Assembly (NCBI RefSeq): GCF_965638725.1
Contig: NC_134949.1
Coordinates: forward strand, 123,006,294 to 123,070,293
DNA from: Aptenodytes patagonicus
Lineage: Eukaryota; Chordata; Aves; Sphenisciformes; Spheniscidae
DNA length: 64,000 nucleotides
Direction of reading: 5' to 3'
Within the stretch, counting starts at the first letter, position 1; each line of letters opens with the position of its first letter. Position numbers and translations under genes: made by a program. Of this stretch, positions 1 to 12,500 are shown one piece after another. A model generated the notes under the pieces. That model was not told where the DNA came from and searched no databases. It saw only the letters and a program-made list of their open reading frames with translations.

Positions 1-3000
1 CAGATGGCAAAAATGATGCTATTAGACATTGTATTATGAGTGATTCTGATGATAAAGGTCTCAGGCAGTTAAGTTTAGGCTCTTTCTTCCTTTTTTTCTA
101 GCTTTTCCAACATTTATTGGCTGATCTTTCTAAATGCATTTACCATTCTCAGTACTCAGTGTAACAGACCTCCACAGCTTTAGCTCCCACCATTCTCAGA
201 CTTTCCCTTTGCCAGGAATTTTCATTTTCCAGTGCTGTCTGAGTGCTGCTGCGACCCCACATCACCCAGAGGCAGCTGTGGCAGCCAGCGCCGCCGGGAC
301 CCATCCTCTCGCAACAGAGTGCGCTTCAGACAAAGGCATTGCCAAGCACTGTGGACTCATCCATGCTTCATCCCTTGATTCATTTCACGTGCGGGCTCTG
401 CGCAGATGTAACTATTTCAGGAGCTGGTTGTCTCAGAGCCACATTCAGGTTTTGCCACTTGTGACTCACCTACTGACAGTAAAATTTTGGATATTGCCCT
501 TTAATTGTACCCAGGAAGCAAAAAAGATCCACATTTATTGTGGTCTGATGTTCACGTTTTTGGCTCCTGTCCAAAACACATGGTAATACTATTTGAGTAG
601 TATCACCTTCAGGACAGCAATAAAAGCTATTGCCACTCCCATCCTGTGCTTCACATCCTGTTTCCAGCACAGGCTACACATTAAGGAGCTCTTGCCGAGG
701 ACAACGTTACCCTGGGACAGCCTGAGCCAGCCCGCCGGCAGTGGCTGCTGGCTGCTGGTGACACCAGAGGACGAGCGGTGCCCTCCCCGCAGAGGAAGGT
801 GAGCTGAAGCAGGAAAACCAAGCACAGAGGGACACTGAAGTCTGGCACCATCTGTGATGAACACTGGTAATATCCGTGAAACTTCACAAAGACCTTTTTT
901 TCTCCTGTGTTTCACTCCTGATTGCAGTCAGCCATCAGGGTAGGTGGAAGAGGAGGGCACAGAGAAGGCTTACAGTGTTGGAAGAGAAGTCGTGTTTGCT
1001 GCCCTGTGACTGCAGCCACTGGCAGAGATGCAGCTGGCTACCCCACCACAGGGCGTTATTTCTGGACCATCACTGTGATGAGCTTCTCAGACATTGACCT
1101 TGAGTTGGACATTTCTAAAACCCTAGGCTAGGCAGCTGGGAACTGCCATCTGGGATCTGCCCATAATGTCCCAAAAATGGAAGAAAGAGGTGTCAGCAGA
1201 GGAGGAGTATTTGTGTAGGACCATGATCTAGGGAGGTACCTGGGTACGGCCACACATGACGGCAGCGGGCCAGGTGGTTTGACAGGTTGCCCCATGTTGT
1301 CCCCGCCATTGTAATTGCCTGTTTCCTCTTCCCCCTCCCCTGAAGATTTCCAGGTAAAATGTGTTAGCCTGAACCACCTGCACTGGGGTTTAATGTGTTT
1401 CCTCAGAGCAGGCCAGGAACGTGCACCCACGCAGCTGGCCACCAACTGGTGCACACTGGTCTGGTCCCTGCAGTAGGTGTGGGCTTGCCCTCCTTGTTGA
1501 ATGGAAATTGTAATGTGGAATAAAACCACAAACACATCTGATAAACACATCAGGTTGCAACATCCCTTTCTCCTTTTCTAAAATTTCACAGACTACTTAA
1601 TTCTCTGCAAAACCCCAAAGTGCCAACCGCTCCTGTGGATAAATAAAGAGGAGAACCCGGATGCAGGGTAATGCACTGCCTGTGTTGTTCCCTACCGAAG
1701 GAAGCTTGGAAGGGAAGAGGAAAGCTGCATGGACCTGGAGGAAGGAAGGAAGGAAAAGCTGGTACCACCAGTGTGGCTGTGGTGCCGCTGGTACCCCAGG
1801 TCCTGGGTATCTTAGTGGGAGAGCTGGGAAGCAGGTCTGGGGTTTTGCCATGGCTACTGGCCCCTGTGAGCAGCTCCTGGATGGGTTCATTGCCATTTAA
1901 CTTGCCCGACAATTGCCTCTGCTGTTACTGCAGTTATGCCTTGGCGTCCACATGCTGTGCCACAAAATGCTGAACACACACCATGGCAAGGTAGTTTTGC
2001 TCATTTTTTTACGCTACCAGATCACAAGGTATCAGTTTATATCATATAACACCATTTGTCAGACCAGAACATTTCCCTCGCAGGACACATGCTGGGATGT
2101 GGTGATGTCCTATACCATAGGGTGATGCCCTTTTCTTTGACCCTTGTGAGTCTCAATCGGAGGGTGAGATCCTGTTCCCACTGCTGTCAATGACAGCACT
2201 GCCGTCAGCAGAAACATTATCATTACCTCTACTCCTGCCCAAGCCTAGCCAGGGGGTTCTCCAGGGAGAAGAGCTGCCCCTCATAGCCAGGGTGGACGTA
2301 GTCATGTTCCCCTGGAAGAACATAGGAGATGAAAGGAAAACAGGACAGCAATATCTAAGCTGGGGTAGTCTGCCCTTGAGATGAAAGGTCCTACCTGGTG
2401 GTAGCTTCAACAGGCCTGGCAACTTCTGCATTTCAGTGACTTCTACAAACAGAAATAAGGAGCAACATGCACATAAAGAAATCCAGAAGAGAGTGTTTAG
2501 TGTGCACATGTCGGATTAAATAATTTGTTGTAAGCAAAGAAGGCCCTGTCTCTATTGCCTGTATTCTGCAGTGAGCTAGCCAACAACACTGGAAATTTGA
2601 ATTAGCATGAACCAGTGTTTCTCATCGCTTACTTTTATTCAAATTGCATTTTATTCTGTTACAAACCCTTTCTCAAGGTCAGGGTTTGGACAGAAAGACT
2701 ATTGGGCTGTTGCTGTTAAAGAGAGAGATCTCACTTTTTTTTGAAGGGAAGAAATAAATAGAAGCACAGTAGAGGGTTAATTTTAGGTGTCAGTCCTGCC
2801 ACAGGCTGCCTGAGGGTAAATTTCTGTGGCTCCTTGGCTGGCAGAGGGTGCCTGACTGATGAGTGTGCTGGTTTGTCTATTCCTGCACCATAACTCTTAC
2901 ATATTAAGGTGAAAAATAAAAGTATGGGGAGGATTTGGTGTTTTATTCCTCTGCTCTCTGCATGCAGCTCAGGGTCCGATCCACCCCTGAGTCCCCAGGA

Positions 3001-6000
3001 ACTGGACTGCTGGGGGTGAAGCTGCAGAGGCACCTGCGGGGCAAGCTTGGCTCGAGCAGCCTGGAGAAGGGATCTTGCCTGCAGGTGCAGAGTTGGTATG
3101 AGATTATTGTTTGCACTCTTTTCCCAGATTTGTTTTGCATTGTTAGGTGGGAAGCTGATAATAAAGGCTAGAGAAAATATTGCCAGGGCAAAAAGTCCCA
3201 TCAGATTGGAGGTCCTTAAGCCTACTGTTGACATGGGTCTGAATAAAGACCTCAGCCTTGAGGCTTATGTGCATGACAGTGAACCAGAACAGCTGCTGAA
3301 TCAACTGTTCCCCTGACAAATTACCCTGCCGCTCGAAGCTGGAGGTCACAAGGAAAAAGGAAATTGGAGCTGAGACTTTGAGAACAATGGGTTAGATCCT
3401 CCGCTGATATGGCCCCCTTTGGCTGAGGCAGAGGGGTTATGCTCCTTTGTGCCCAGCGAGGACCTGTGGACCCGTGGGGGAGGCTGGGGAGGGAGGTCCA
3501 AAGGTTGTGGTTTGGAGGAAAACCTGGAGAAGGGTGAATATTGCACTGGGGGGAGGCAGAAGAGCTACTGCTGATGGGGCTGTGCCAAACGAGCATTACC
3601 TCCCCAGCAGGTAAGCGTGCCGTGCTGAACAGCAGCCGCCGATCAATCCCTGATCCTCGGGATTAAATCAAAATGAATGCTTACAGCTGGGCTAAGGAGC
3701 TATGCTTTTCTTGTGTAGAAGTATCAAAGCTACCACATCTAGAAACAAAATCAGAACTATCATATACTGAGAGTCCATTTACTGGATGTCAGTCAAAATC
3801 AAACAGTGTATTTCTGTGAAGGTCAGCTGTATTCCGGGTGGTGTGGTGTACCTGTCATAAAACTGCTATCACACTCATCAGACCAATACTGAATTAAGCA
3901 TTTTTTAGAGCAAGTGCTCTCACATTAAGGTGTCACATTTTATTTTGCTTGGCTTTTGGTCTTAGGATGTCGGTGGCCCCTGCTCCAGTGTGTGGATTTT
4001 GTGGACTGAGCAGAGGAATTATTTTGGCGAGCCTGAGTGTGCCTCTGAAAATAATGCACTGTAGCCCAGCCGGAAGCTCTGGGCCTGCCTGGAGAAAGCA
4101 TTGCATTAGGGTCTTTGGCCTTTCTTCTGCTAAATCACATCAGATGGTCACAATGCGCACCTCTGGATTTAGCATCCACGTGTTTTCCATCGATATTTAT
4201 GTACACCTTTCCTTTTCTTTGATCTGAAGGACACTTATGGGTGCAGTTGAAAGCTGGCTTTAGAAACAGCTATCCTTGGAAGCCCTGCCCTAGAACTACC
4301 AAGAATTAAGTACTTTGCTTGCCTATTTCGGCATGGTATGGGCCTTTGCTTCTTGTCGTTTGAAGGCGGTTGACTGGGACCGTTTCTCTGCTTGAACATG
4401 TCCGTAAAGCCAGCTGCGCGGACAGCTCTGGCCTCAGGGAACAGCCTCCTGCCCACCTCACCGATGAAACACAGCGTGACCTTTCACAGTCTCTTCTGCC
4501 GAGCAACTGCATTTGTGCTGGTCCCTTGAGCGATTTCTTGAGAAAGGCTTCATGGAGGTTTCACATGCGTAGCTGATGGCTCCAGCTGGATAAGGAGATT
4601 AGGGAGTGAGTTTGGCATAGTGATAACAACGTGTAAAAATGAAACAGGATGCCATAGAAATATTATATAAGATAATTTCAGTTATCAGCTGTAAAGAATG
4701 TTCTGCTTGCTTCTGATTGCTCATATCTTCTATTTTTATCAGTTTCCTTCTGCTTGTCTTTGTGCATGTTTCCTGGTGTAGCAGGTCTGACCCAACCAAC
4801 TGCAAATAAAGATAGCACTGATAACTATAAAGTGAGGAGTGGGGGAACTCACTTCAGACTTGCACACTTGGGCTGCCTTTGACTGTGAAGTATTTTCCAG
4901 ATGGGCTACTTAACACTAGGGGTTTGATCTCTCATACCTGCAGCCCTAAGGATTTCTGCTGGGTAAAATGAAAAGCCAGTTGTTGCAGATGCAAGTTCTC
5001 CATGAGATGGGAAATAAGAACCAGGGCCTGAAGCTCTCTAGGCTGGCGAGAGGGAGAGAAGGTTTTGCAGTGAAGGCAAAGGATGAGCTCTCAGTTTGAG
5101 CTTCCTATGGGAAGGTCGTACACGTCAGGCTACAGAGCCGTTACGGATCAGCACAGACTTGCTTCCCTGGTCTCTGTGCCGCCTGGATGTAAACCACTTC
5201 TAGCCACTGCTTAGGGCATATTGGTCTCAACCTCAGCACTGCACCCGTGCTTTCTTACAGCTAAAGCTGGCATCTGGCCATCTTAAAGCTGAGCTGAGCT
5301 TGGGCCACCCACACACTCTCTGTGTGAGCCCATGCAGACATATCCTCAGGTAAATATACTCCCACTTCGGCAAATGACTGAGTGCTGCCAGAGGAGGGTA
5401 ACTGTGCCCTGCTGCATGCTGTACCCTGCTCCACGCATGGCTGGGGAAGTCTTTTCCAGTAGGGGCATTGCAGATGACGTTCCTGCAACAGCTTTGCAGA
5501 CATGGCTCGGGAAGACATGCTTTAGGTTTGGGGGGCTGCAGCAATCACTGCTGCAGTGATTGTAGACTCTGGGTAACCCAGAGAGGTTTCCAGGGCAGGT
5601 AGGAAAGGAGAGAAGAGGGAGACCTCATCTGCCTGTGAGTCAGTGGCCACATAACCTAGTGAAAAACTTCCCTGGATCTTCTTCCACCAAGGCGTGAGGA
5701 CTGAATTTCTCCTCTGAGAGGTACAACGCAGAATCTTGTCTGCATTTGTGCTGTACTGCAGTTATTTATAACTATTTTATTTGTGTGCCTTTGTACCACA
5801 CAACTTCCAGGTTAGTCTGCAACTGTAGAAAACAGAACGTCTCAAAATATACACAGAACCTGCTATATTGGGCTTTGATTTTGCTTGAGACCTTTGTGCA
5901 TTACCACCACATCATTGTTAACAATGTAGGGCTTAAATTCAAAATGCCATTTCTGTATAATGCTGACATTTCTATATAATGTCATTTCTATTATAAAAAC

Positions 6001-7206
6001 CATAAGTAGCCAGAGAGCAATACCTGTGCCTGGAGGTATGCTCATTAGGCCAACCAGCAGCAAGGCTACGGACTAGAATAAGCCACAGCTGATGAAGCCA
6101 GGGACTTTAGCTATTGGGGACCAAAGAAAAATAAACCTCTGACAGTCCCTGGCTATTTTATGTCTCCTGAGCAAGAGACTTTTAAAGTTTGGGCCAAAGA
6201 AAGTGCAACACTTGCCTAATGAGTTTAAGATTCTCCAATCTCCCCAACAAGCAGGAAATCAGAAAACGTGAGCTCTGTGTGATGGTAATTATGACAGGTT
6301 TGCTGCTGGCCTTTGGTCTATGACAAAGATGACGAGCGAGTGAACTAACCACACATTTCTAGGCACTCCGTGGCCAGTGAATGCTCTTTCTCCTATTACA
6401 TGAAGTCAGAGACGGGTCCCGTGTCAGCCATCCTGCATGAGTCAGTGGTAATGAGAGAGGAAGTGGGAGTTGTGTTTACAAGCCCTGGAGGATGCTTGGC
6501 AATGCAGGCTGCAGCTTGGCTCACACTTTACATCTCCAAAACTGTTATTACATAATCCAGAGCTATATAGAAAGGGATTTCAGAGCCTTTTCAAGGAGTG
6601 CATGCAAAGAGACCTGGCTGACCTGAACCCTTAAGATCTCATGATATGTACTCCTACTTCTCTTATGATCAGAACGATCCTTTCGAGCCTTAAAAAATCT
6701 CATCAACAGAGCATCCCGTGAGGGCTAGCTACTCAACCAACGTCTCGTGCAGAGCCACTGGGCTCCACGTGGGCACAAGACCTCCCTCCCTTGCTGGGGG
6801 GACTACCATCCCACAGCTATTTCTCCCCTTTTGCCAGGCCCAGTGTCGTTTCTGGGTGGGTGCAACAAAACCCAAGCCCCCGTGGGGCAGGTGCTGCTGG
6901 GGCTGCGGTGGAAAGCTGTGTGCAACACGTGCCCGAAGGCTGCAGCCAGAATCGCTGCACCGAACACTGGAGCCAAGCTTGCCTGGGGTATTGCAAACCC
7001 TGGGAGTTTACTTGATGTGAGGAATTTGTTCCTGACATTTTGATATTTCTCCAGATCTGGGTGTACCGAGAGATATCTCAGCACCCAGGTCTGGCCCTGG
7101 TTAATAGGGTGTAGAAAGGGGACGGGTGAGTGGGTGCCCGTCAGGTAGTATCAGCACCCTTTCTGCGAGCTTGTGAAACAGCTTAGGAGAAAAAAACATC
7201 TGAGGC
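1..7206. other. Non-coding stretch, downstream side of KCNE1
   Basis: No exon, RNA gene or transposon was recognised on either strand. Open frames here are short, overlap each other on both strands and resemble no protein known to me. In mammals SMIM11 and KCNE2 lie on this side of KCNE1; I looked for their short coding exons and did not see them, so they probably lie further out. The only structure that stands out is the palindrome pair near 5.55 kb, listed separately. Confidence 0.5.
5542..5583. repeat. Two adjacent near-perfect palindromes
   Basis: Positions 5542-5562 have two exactly complementary 10-base arms (CAATCACTGC and GCAGTGATTG) around one T. After four bases, positions 5567-5583 have exactly complementary 8-base arms (CTCTGGGT and ACCCAGAG) around one A. 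Both are odd-length palindromes with a one-base centre. This is seen directly; any role is unknown. Confidence 0.9.
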
Positions 7207-7231
7207 CACAAGCGCAGTTTGTAATTCATAT

Positions 7232-7237
7232 TTTATT
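7232..7237 (-). terminator. Candidate KCNE1 polyadenylation signal
   Basis: Forward TTTATT reads AATAAA on the KCNE1 sense strand. It is a canonical hexamer at a plausible distance from the stop codon, but no transcript end is visible from sequence alone. Confidence 0.35.
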
Positions 7238-9191
7238 GCTTTGTACAAGTGAAAAAATAGGGGAAAAAGGAGAACTACAAGACTGAAAGGTAACGTGAAA
7301 GGCCGCAGTGGGAGTCCACAACTGCCACTGAAGGGTGATTTGTAGCCTGGTGGCACAGAAAAGTGGTATGACTAAGGCACAGAAGTTGCCCTCTTTTTTT
7401 AAATAAATAAAACAGCAGAGCTCAAAAAGAAAGTGGAAGCCAACTAATGCTGACAATCACCCTTGTCACAAATAACTACATTGAGGCTATTAAAATAAGG
7501 TGACCAGCAAGTGCCTAGATCCAAAATAACTGAAAAGACTTGGTGTGGAGGGGGAGCTGCAAGAAGGAGCCCTTTTGACAAGCTTAATGTTCAAAGGTTT
7601 TAATGTAATTAAAGGTCATTTTTGACGCAAGTTTAAACGTTGTCAGCAATGCTGCACGGGCCTGCCTCTGGAGAACGAGCAAGCAAGAGCATTTGCACTC
7701 TCACAGTGGGAGGGAAATGCAAGTAATAAACAGACTGCATGGTGAGATCCCAAAAGAGCAGTGCCCAAGCTGAGAAGTCAACATTTTTCCAAAGCTTGGC
7801 TTTGGTTTACATTCCTCTAGAGGAAAAAGTGACTCGGATAATTAAGCTGATGGAGATTTTCCAAGCTGTTCAAGACACTGAAAACATGTATCTTGCCCTC
7901 AGCTTAATGGTGGGCACCATATAAATATCTTTAAGAAAAAATACCCTGCATTTTTAATTGTCCTAAGTATTCTGGGAACACAACCATGGCTAGAATATTA
8001 CTTTAATGAAAGCGCAGTGCTAAAGAAGGACGTATGCATGGAATGGGGATGTGCTGTGACTTGTATCGCTTGCCCGTCCAAATATGTGGGTAGCTATCTG
8101 CCCCCGCTCTGCCCTTGCCTTGCCTTTGAAGCAGCTGCTCTGCATTACTTTCTTTCAAGCCTTTCCCATTTCTCTTTCCTCTCCAGTAGCTAAAAATGGG
8201 ATGTGTATCTGTAGAGCAGAAATAAAAGCCCCCTCCTGCCCAGACCATTGCTTCTTTGATCCCAAACAAGAAAACAGGCTTCAAGCTGGCAAGATTGCTA
8301 TTCTGAGTAACGCGATGTCCAGGGGAGCCGTATTTCTCCCTTTTAACAGAGACAGTTGATAGCTGCTGCCGCAGAAGCCAAGTTCGACTGCTGCCTTCCC
8401 CCCATGGCTCGGCAGACACGGCCCGCTGAAGGAGGCCAAGGGCAGGAAAACCTTGCTGGCACTGACCTCGTGTTGGGTACTGCAATAGATAAACAGCTGT
8501 ACCGAGGCAGGCTGCTCCTGGGAGCTGGAGGAACTGCTCACAGGATTTAAGTTAAGCACAGACATAAGCTGTGTCGGTGATTAAATATCTGACACTTTGT
8601 GGAACTGCTCTTCACGGAGTGGAAATTCACTTTCCAACAAGGGCTAGCACTTAGGTCTTGTTCAATAATTAAATGTGACTGAAACTCTTGAAATATTGCA
8701 CACTTGCATGGCATAGACCCTGTGGGCTGCTGAATCTTTGTACAAGGGTGGATATTGCTGCCAGGATGAACCCCCATCCATGAGAAGGAAAACCAAAAGT
8801 AGCCGGCAAGACCAGTCTGGGATACCTGCTAGGAATTAGGGACAGTCACTAAAAAATTTCCCTCCAAAGTCTGCATTTTTCCACAGAACTGTTTTTCAGC
8901 AAAAAATAAGAATCTTCTAAAATTATATCTGAGAGGTGCATGATTCTGAAAGAAATAGGTCATCCACAACATTGTACAATTTATAAAATTATTATTCTAT
9001 GCTGGACAAAAATGCAAATGAAATATTTCAGCTACTTTTTCTTGCAAGAAACTGGTCTTACTTGAAAATGATTGCCGAAACCATACTTGGCTGTTAACGC
9101 CTCTAGCTTGTGTTTGATCAAATTTGGTCTTAATTACATGCGCTACTGCAAGTGTTCACACTGGCAACGCCAACATTTGCTTTTTTCGCTA

Positions 9192-9321
9192 GGTGAAGCT
9201 GATGAGTCCATGATACTCCCGCTGTGTGTCCCCCTCCTTGACCTTACAGCGATTGCAACAAGGTACTGGTGGCCGGGTACTTTTGCAGCACCAGGGCCAT
9301 CACAGACCCATCAGCTTCACC
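9192..9321 (-). repeat. Inverted repeat / RNA hairpin in KCNE1 3' UTR
   Basis: Arms 9192-9214 and 9299-9321 are inverted copies, identical at 20 of 23 positions after reverse-complementing, with an 84-base loop. In RNA read from the minus strand (KCNE1 sense) the three differences all become G-U pairs, giving an unbroken 23-pair stem with no bulge. In plus-strand RNA the same three positions are A-C mismatches. It begins 133 bases past the KCNE1 stop codon. It could be a structural UTR element, a double-stranded RNA editing target, or a chance inverted duplication. Confidence 0.75.
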
Positions 9322-9454
9322 ATCAGTCCACGGTTATTCAGCCTGACCGAGGCCATGGCCTGCAGCTCTGCAGATGGGTAAGCAGCTAGACTGGTTTATA
9401 CCAGGTATTGTTCGGGTTGTCCCCGTGCAAAGTGCAATCCTTTCTCCCATTTTG

Positions 9455-9835
9455 CTAGGAAGACTTCGCCTCGGGAATCTGCGTGCTTGGCTGCTCCACA
9501 GCCAGATGGTTTTCAAAGACACAGCACAGCTTGTAATTTTCTATGAGCTTGGCTTGAAAATACTCCCTGTCCTTCTTGTGCCAAATGTCTGTGGCAATGT
9601 AGGTGTTGTAGGGGTCGCGGGAGTTCTCCAGCCTCCTGGCGCGGATGTTGGTCAGCATGACTCCCACTGTGAAGAAGCCAAAGAGGCCGATCATCAGCAG
9701 CACATAGATGATTTCCAGACTGCTGCTGGCACTTCTGACCTGGGAAGGTGCAGAGCTATTCATCTGCTCCAGGTAGTCTTGAAGCAGCTTGGAGAGGAGT
9801 GAATTCAAGGCTGTGTTGTTAGACAGCACCAACAT
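9455..9835 (-). CDS. KCNE1: KCNE1 (minK), potassium channel beta subunit
   Basis: A single-exon frame of 126 residues, close to the human length of 129. The protein is a type I single-pass membrane partner of KCNQ1 that produces the slow delayed rectifier current in heart and inner ear. Seen: an extracellular N-terminus with two glycosylation sequons, N6-N-T and N26-S-S, at positions matching human N5 and N26; a membrane segment at about 41-66 ([20 protein letters not shown]); a basic stop-transfer RARR; and a conserved cytoplasmic start NSRDPYN, in which D74 matches human D76, a long-QT residue. The C-terminus keeps the ENHL-V-EQP pattern. The activation triplet FTL of human residues 57-59 is F55-T56-V57 here. 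The start ATG at 9835 has A at -3 and aligns with the family start; the stop is TAG. The coding sequence is intact. As in mammals, the upstream exons should be untranslated; none was identified. Confidence 0.97.
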   Translation of the reverse strand: MLVLSNNTALNSLLSKLLQDYLEQMNSSAPSQVRSASSSLEIIYVLLMIGLFGFFTVGVMLTNIRARRLENSRDPYNTYIATDIWHKKDREYFQAKLIENYKLCCVFENHLAVEQPSTQIPEAKSS

Positions 9836-9891
9836 CTTGTTTTTCTGTCCTTCGCACTTCTTTCTTCCTTCCTTATTTGTAGTTTTTCTAG
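9836..9891 (-). other. KCNE1: KCNE1 5' UTR portion and likely splice acceptor
   Basis: Going upstream from the KCNE1 start, the sense strand has a pyrimidine-leaning run ending TTTTCTAG, with the AG at 9889-9888. That would begin the coding exon at 9887 and give about 52 bases of 5' UTR before the ATG. KCNE1 in mammals has its whole coding sequence in one exon with untranslated exons upstream, so an acceptor is expected here. The tract is short, so the exact site is uncertain. Confidence 0.5.
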
Positions 9892-12171
9892 AAAAGCATA
9901 AAAATCAGGGACATGCCAGATAAATCGTCAGATAAAGATGCGATTCCCTCTGTCTCCCTTTACTGGTTCCCCTCCCCAGCGAGGAAGCTATGTCGGGGTC
10001 GGAGCAGAGGCAGGGCAGCTGGACCAGCCTGGAGGGACCTCTTTACCTCCTGTTTCCAAGCCAGGCCAGCTAGGCTGAGTCCATCCCCCATAAACACTTG
10101 CCTTGCAAACCCTCCTCAGTCCTCACAGACGGTCTGTTACGGTGTGCAGCTGCCCCGGCTGTCGGCCACTCACACGGATACCTCGCCCAGGCCTCCCGTG
10201 CTGCTATTTAAAGCCCATGACTTCTCCCCCAAGCCCCCACAGGCATGAGGAGTGTCTCACTCCCACTCTACCGCAACTGCTTCTGGCTTTGAAGATTGTT
10301 ATCATGGCTTGTCTTGGTCCTCTCTCCTCTACTTTCAGCTTAAGGATTGAATTCAGAAACAAAACTTCTGTGCCTGAAATCACTCAGTACCTGCAGCAAG
10401 CTCCTCCTGTCCACCCCTGTTGAGGAGTCTTGCCTTTCTTCTGCAGCTCTCGTAACGATATACACCATGGAAAACTAAGCAACCAAACATCTGACAGAAA
10501 TGTATCCCACGGTAATTTAATGCAACTTCCCAATGAGCATTTGCCCAAGGAGTGGATACAGAGGGAGTCTATAGCAACTGCCTACCCAGCAGTGGAAAGG
10601 AAAAGCATCTCCCTTCATCCTTCCCCCTACAGACTGGCAGTTCTCCCCCAAGTAGTTCACTGCTTTCTCCTCCAAACTAAATTGCTATGCAAGCGGTGTT
10701 TTATTGTCTGGTTAGGAGGACTTCCACTGGCATCACTGCAGGTCAGGAATAGGGCAGGAGATGGTAACACCAAGAAGCACCTGAACGTCCAAAGCCTCCT
10801 AGCCATGGCACTCTGCATCGACAGTCTTACACAAGAAGCCGAAGTGTCCTTTTCCCCTTTCCAATGTCAGCTGTAAATCACTTAATAAGAGCAATCCTAT
10901 CAGCACTGCAGTCCCAGAGCCTCAGCAGCCAGGTAACATGACTGACAATCTCACTACAATTCCTAATTTAAACGTCTCTAGAAAATTAAGACAACAGCCT
11001 CCCTCTGTTTTTGCCCCTAGCACACCTGAATGAGGTACTGTTATTGAAGGTGACTTCTGTGACAGCAATCTTGTAATCACATAAGATGGCTGTCAGGGCT
11101 TTCTACAGTTTTAAATCTGTGAGGGCAGGCCAGCATGATAGCAAAGGCTTCTCCAGCATACTTACCTTTTGTTGTTGTTTTTCTTTTTTAAGAGTTACTA
11201 TATTATAATAATTTATAATACATCAAGAATTGAAATGAAACCTTGGGCAGAAAGCCACCAAAAGGCCTAGGCAGCAATTACACCCCTCCGTGAGGGCAAC
11301 ATTAATGATGCATAGATGTTGTACAGAACCTCTGCACAGGAGGGAGTTTAGCTGTGCACACAGCCACCAGCTGCCGATAATGACACTGCAGTAGATGAGA
11401 TATATCTGGAGGCTTCTTTGAGTTGTCTGCACTTCATTATGGCATAAATGCTGTAAAAGGAGATGCTGAGACAGAGGAAGCGAGAGGAGGACACTGATCT
11501 TATGACCTGCTGTCCCTTGTATGAAGAGCAGTTATTTACCTGGCATGTTCTGTGCTAGCAGGTGCTGTTGCGGCCAAATGAAATACACAATTAATGCAGA
11601 CATGAATACGATCAAACCTACTCACATAAATTAATTGCTACTGCAATTGCATGTGCTGAGTTTTAGTCCAAACCCTTTTGCTAGACCTCCCAGCCATGCA
11701 GTCATGGATTTGGGGCCGGGTCTCACTGAAAGTCAGATGCTTAGCCCAGGATGATAAATTTTATGGAGAAAGCCCTGTTCTCCTCACCATGCAATCCTGG
11801 GGGATACGAGCGGCACCAGTCCACACCAGATGACATCAGACTCCTTCCCCTGGTGAGTGGGCGACCACTGGGAGCCCAGGTCAGGCTCCTGTGGGCTCAG
11901 ACTCCCCCTGCTCCAAGCAAGCAGTTCCTGCCATGAGGTGCCTCGCCAGCAGGAAAAATGAGCACCCATGAGAGTATGCCTTGGTATTTTGGCTTTAAAT
12001 AGAGCCAAGCCTGGGGGTGGTAGAGGGAGACAAACATCCCCTGTACAAAACAATATTCTGATCCAATTTATTTCTTCAGTTGCATGAGTCAAAGCTACAG
12101 GAAATAACATCGTGGCAGTTTGGGCTTAATAGTTAAAATCTATTCACATTTCACAGCTGTGTTCAGATCCT

Positions 12172-12500
12172 TTAAGAAGGAAAGGAAGAGAAAAAGAAGT
12201 TTAAACCTTTATCTGAGATTGCTCCTCCTAAGCGTGTAGAACGTGTCGACACTGTAAAATGTAAAACCATTTGCAAATCATTGCAATAACTTTCAGACAA
12301 AACAAAGAAGCATTTCACTGGATCTCTCAAATTTTTCCGGAAAGACAGGCAATCATTTCTCATAATAATTATCAGTAGCACCGACAAGACTTCCGGTGCT
12401 GATGAATTGACATTTTGAGGATGAATATCCTCAGCTACCTCCCTATATTCTTTTGGGACATTTCTGAGGGTTGCAAGGTGTTGCCCACTTCTGGGTTGCT
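12172..12500. promoter_or_regulatory. Candidate regulatory element with octamer site
   Basis: AT-rich, homeodomain-like sequence inside otherwise GC-richer DNA. It contains a perfect POU octamer palindrome ATTTGCAAAT at 12269-12278 and, two bases on, ATTGCAAT at 12280-12287, a C/EBP-like palindrome. A 237-codon open frame on the minus strand (12172-12885) covers it but resembles no known protein. Calling this an enhancer is inference from motif content only. Confidence 0.25.

Larger units (their letters stand above)
7207..9454 (-). other. KCNE1: Probable KCNE1 3' untranslated region
   Basis: Inferred, not proven. This is the sequence downstream of the KCNE1 stop codon. The first convincing AATAAA in the sense direction is the complement of 7232-7237, about 2.2 kb past the stop; cleavage would then fall near 7207-7220. 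Mammalian KCNE1 also has a long 3' UTR, so the length is plausible. ATTAAA variants occur earlier, near 7599, 7938 and 8003, so shorter forms are possible. The segment contains the inverted repeat at 9192-9321. No other gene was seen in it. Confidence 0.4.

Noticed and set aside
1-7206. KCNE2 or SMIM11 exons expected from mammalian gene order
   Set aside because: No frame on either strand resembles either protein; they probably lie outside the window.
9374-9802. 142-codon plus-strand frame across KCNE1
   Set aside because: It is the antisense shadow of the KCNE1 coding exon, which is clearly identified on the minus strand.
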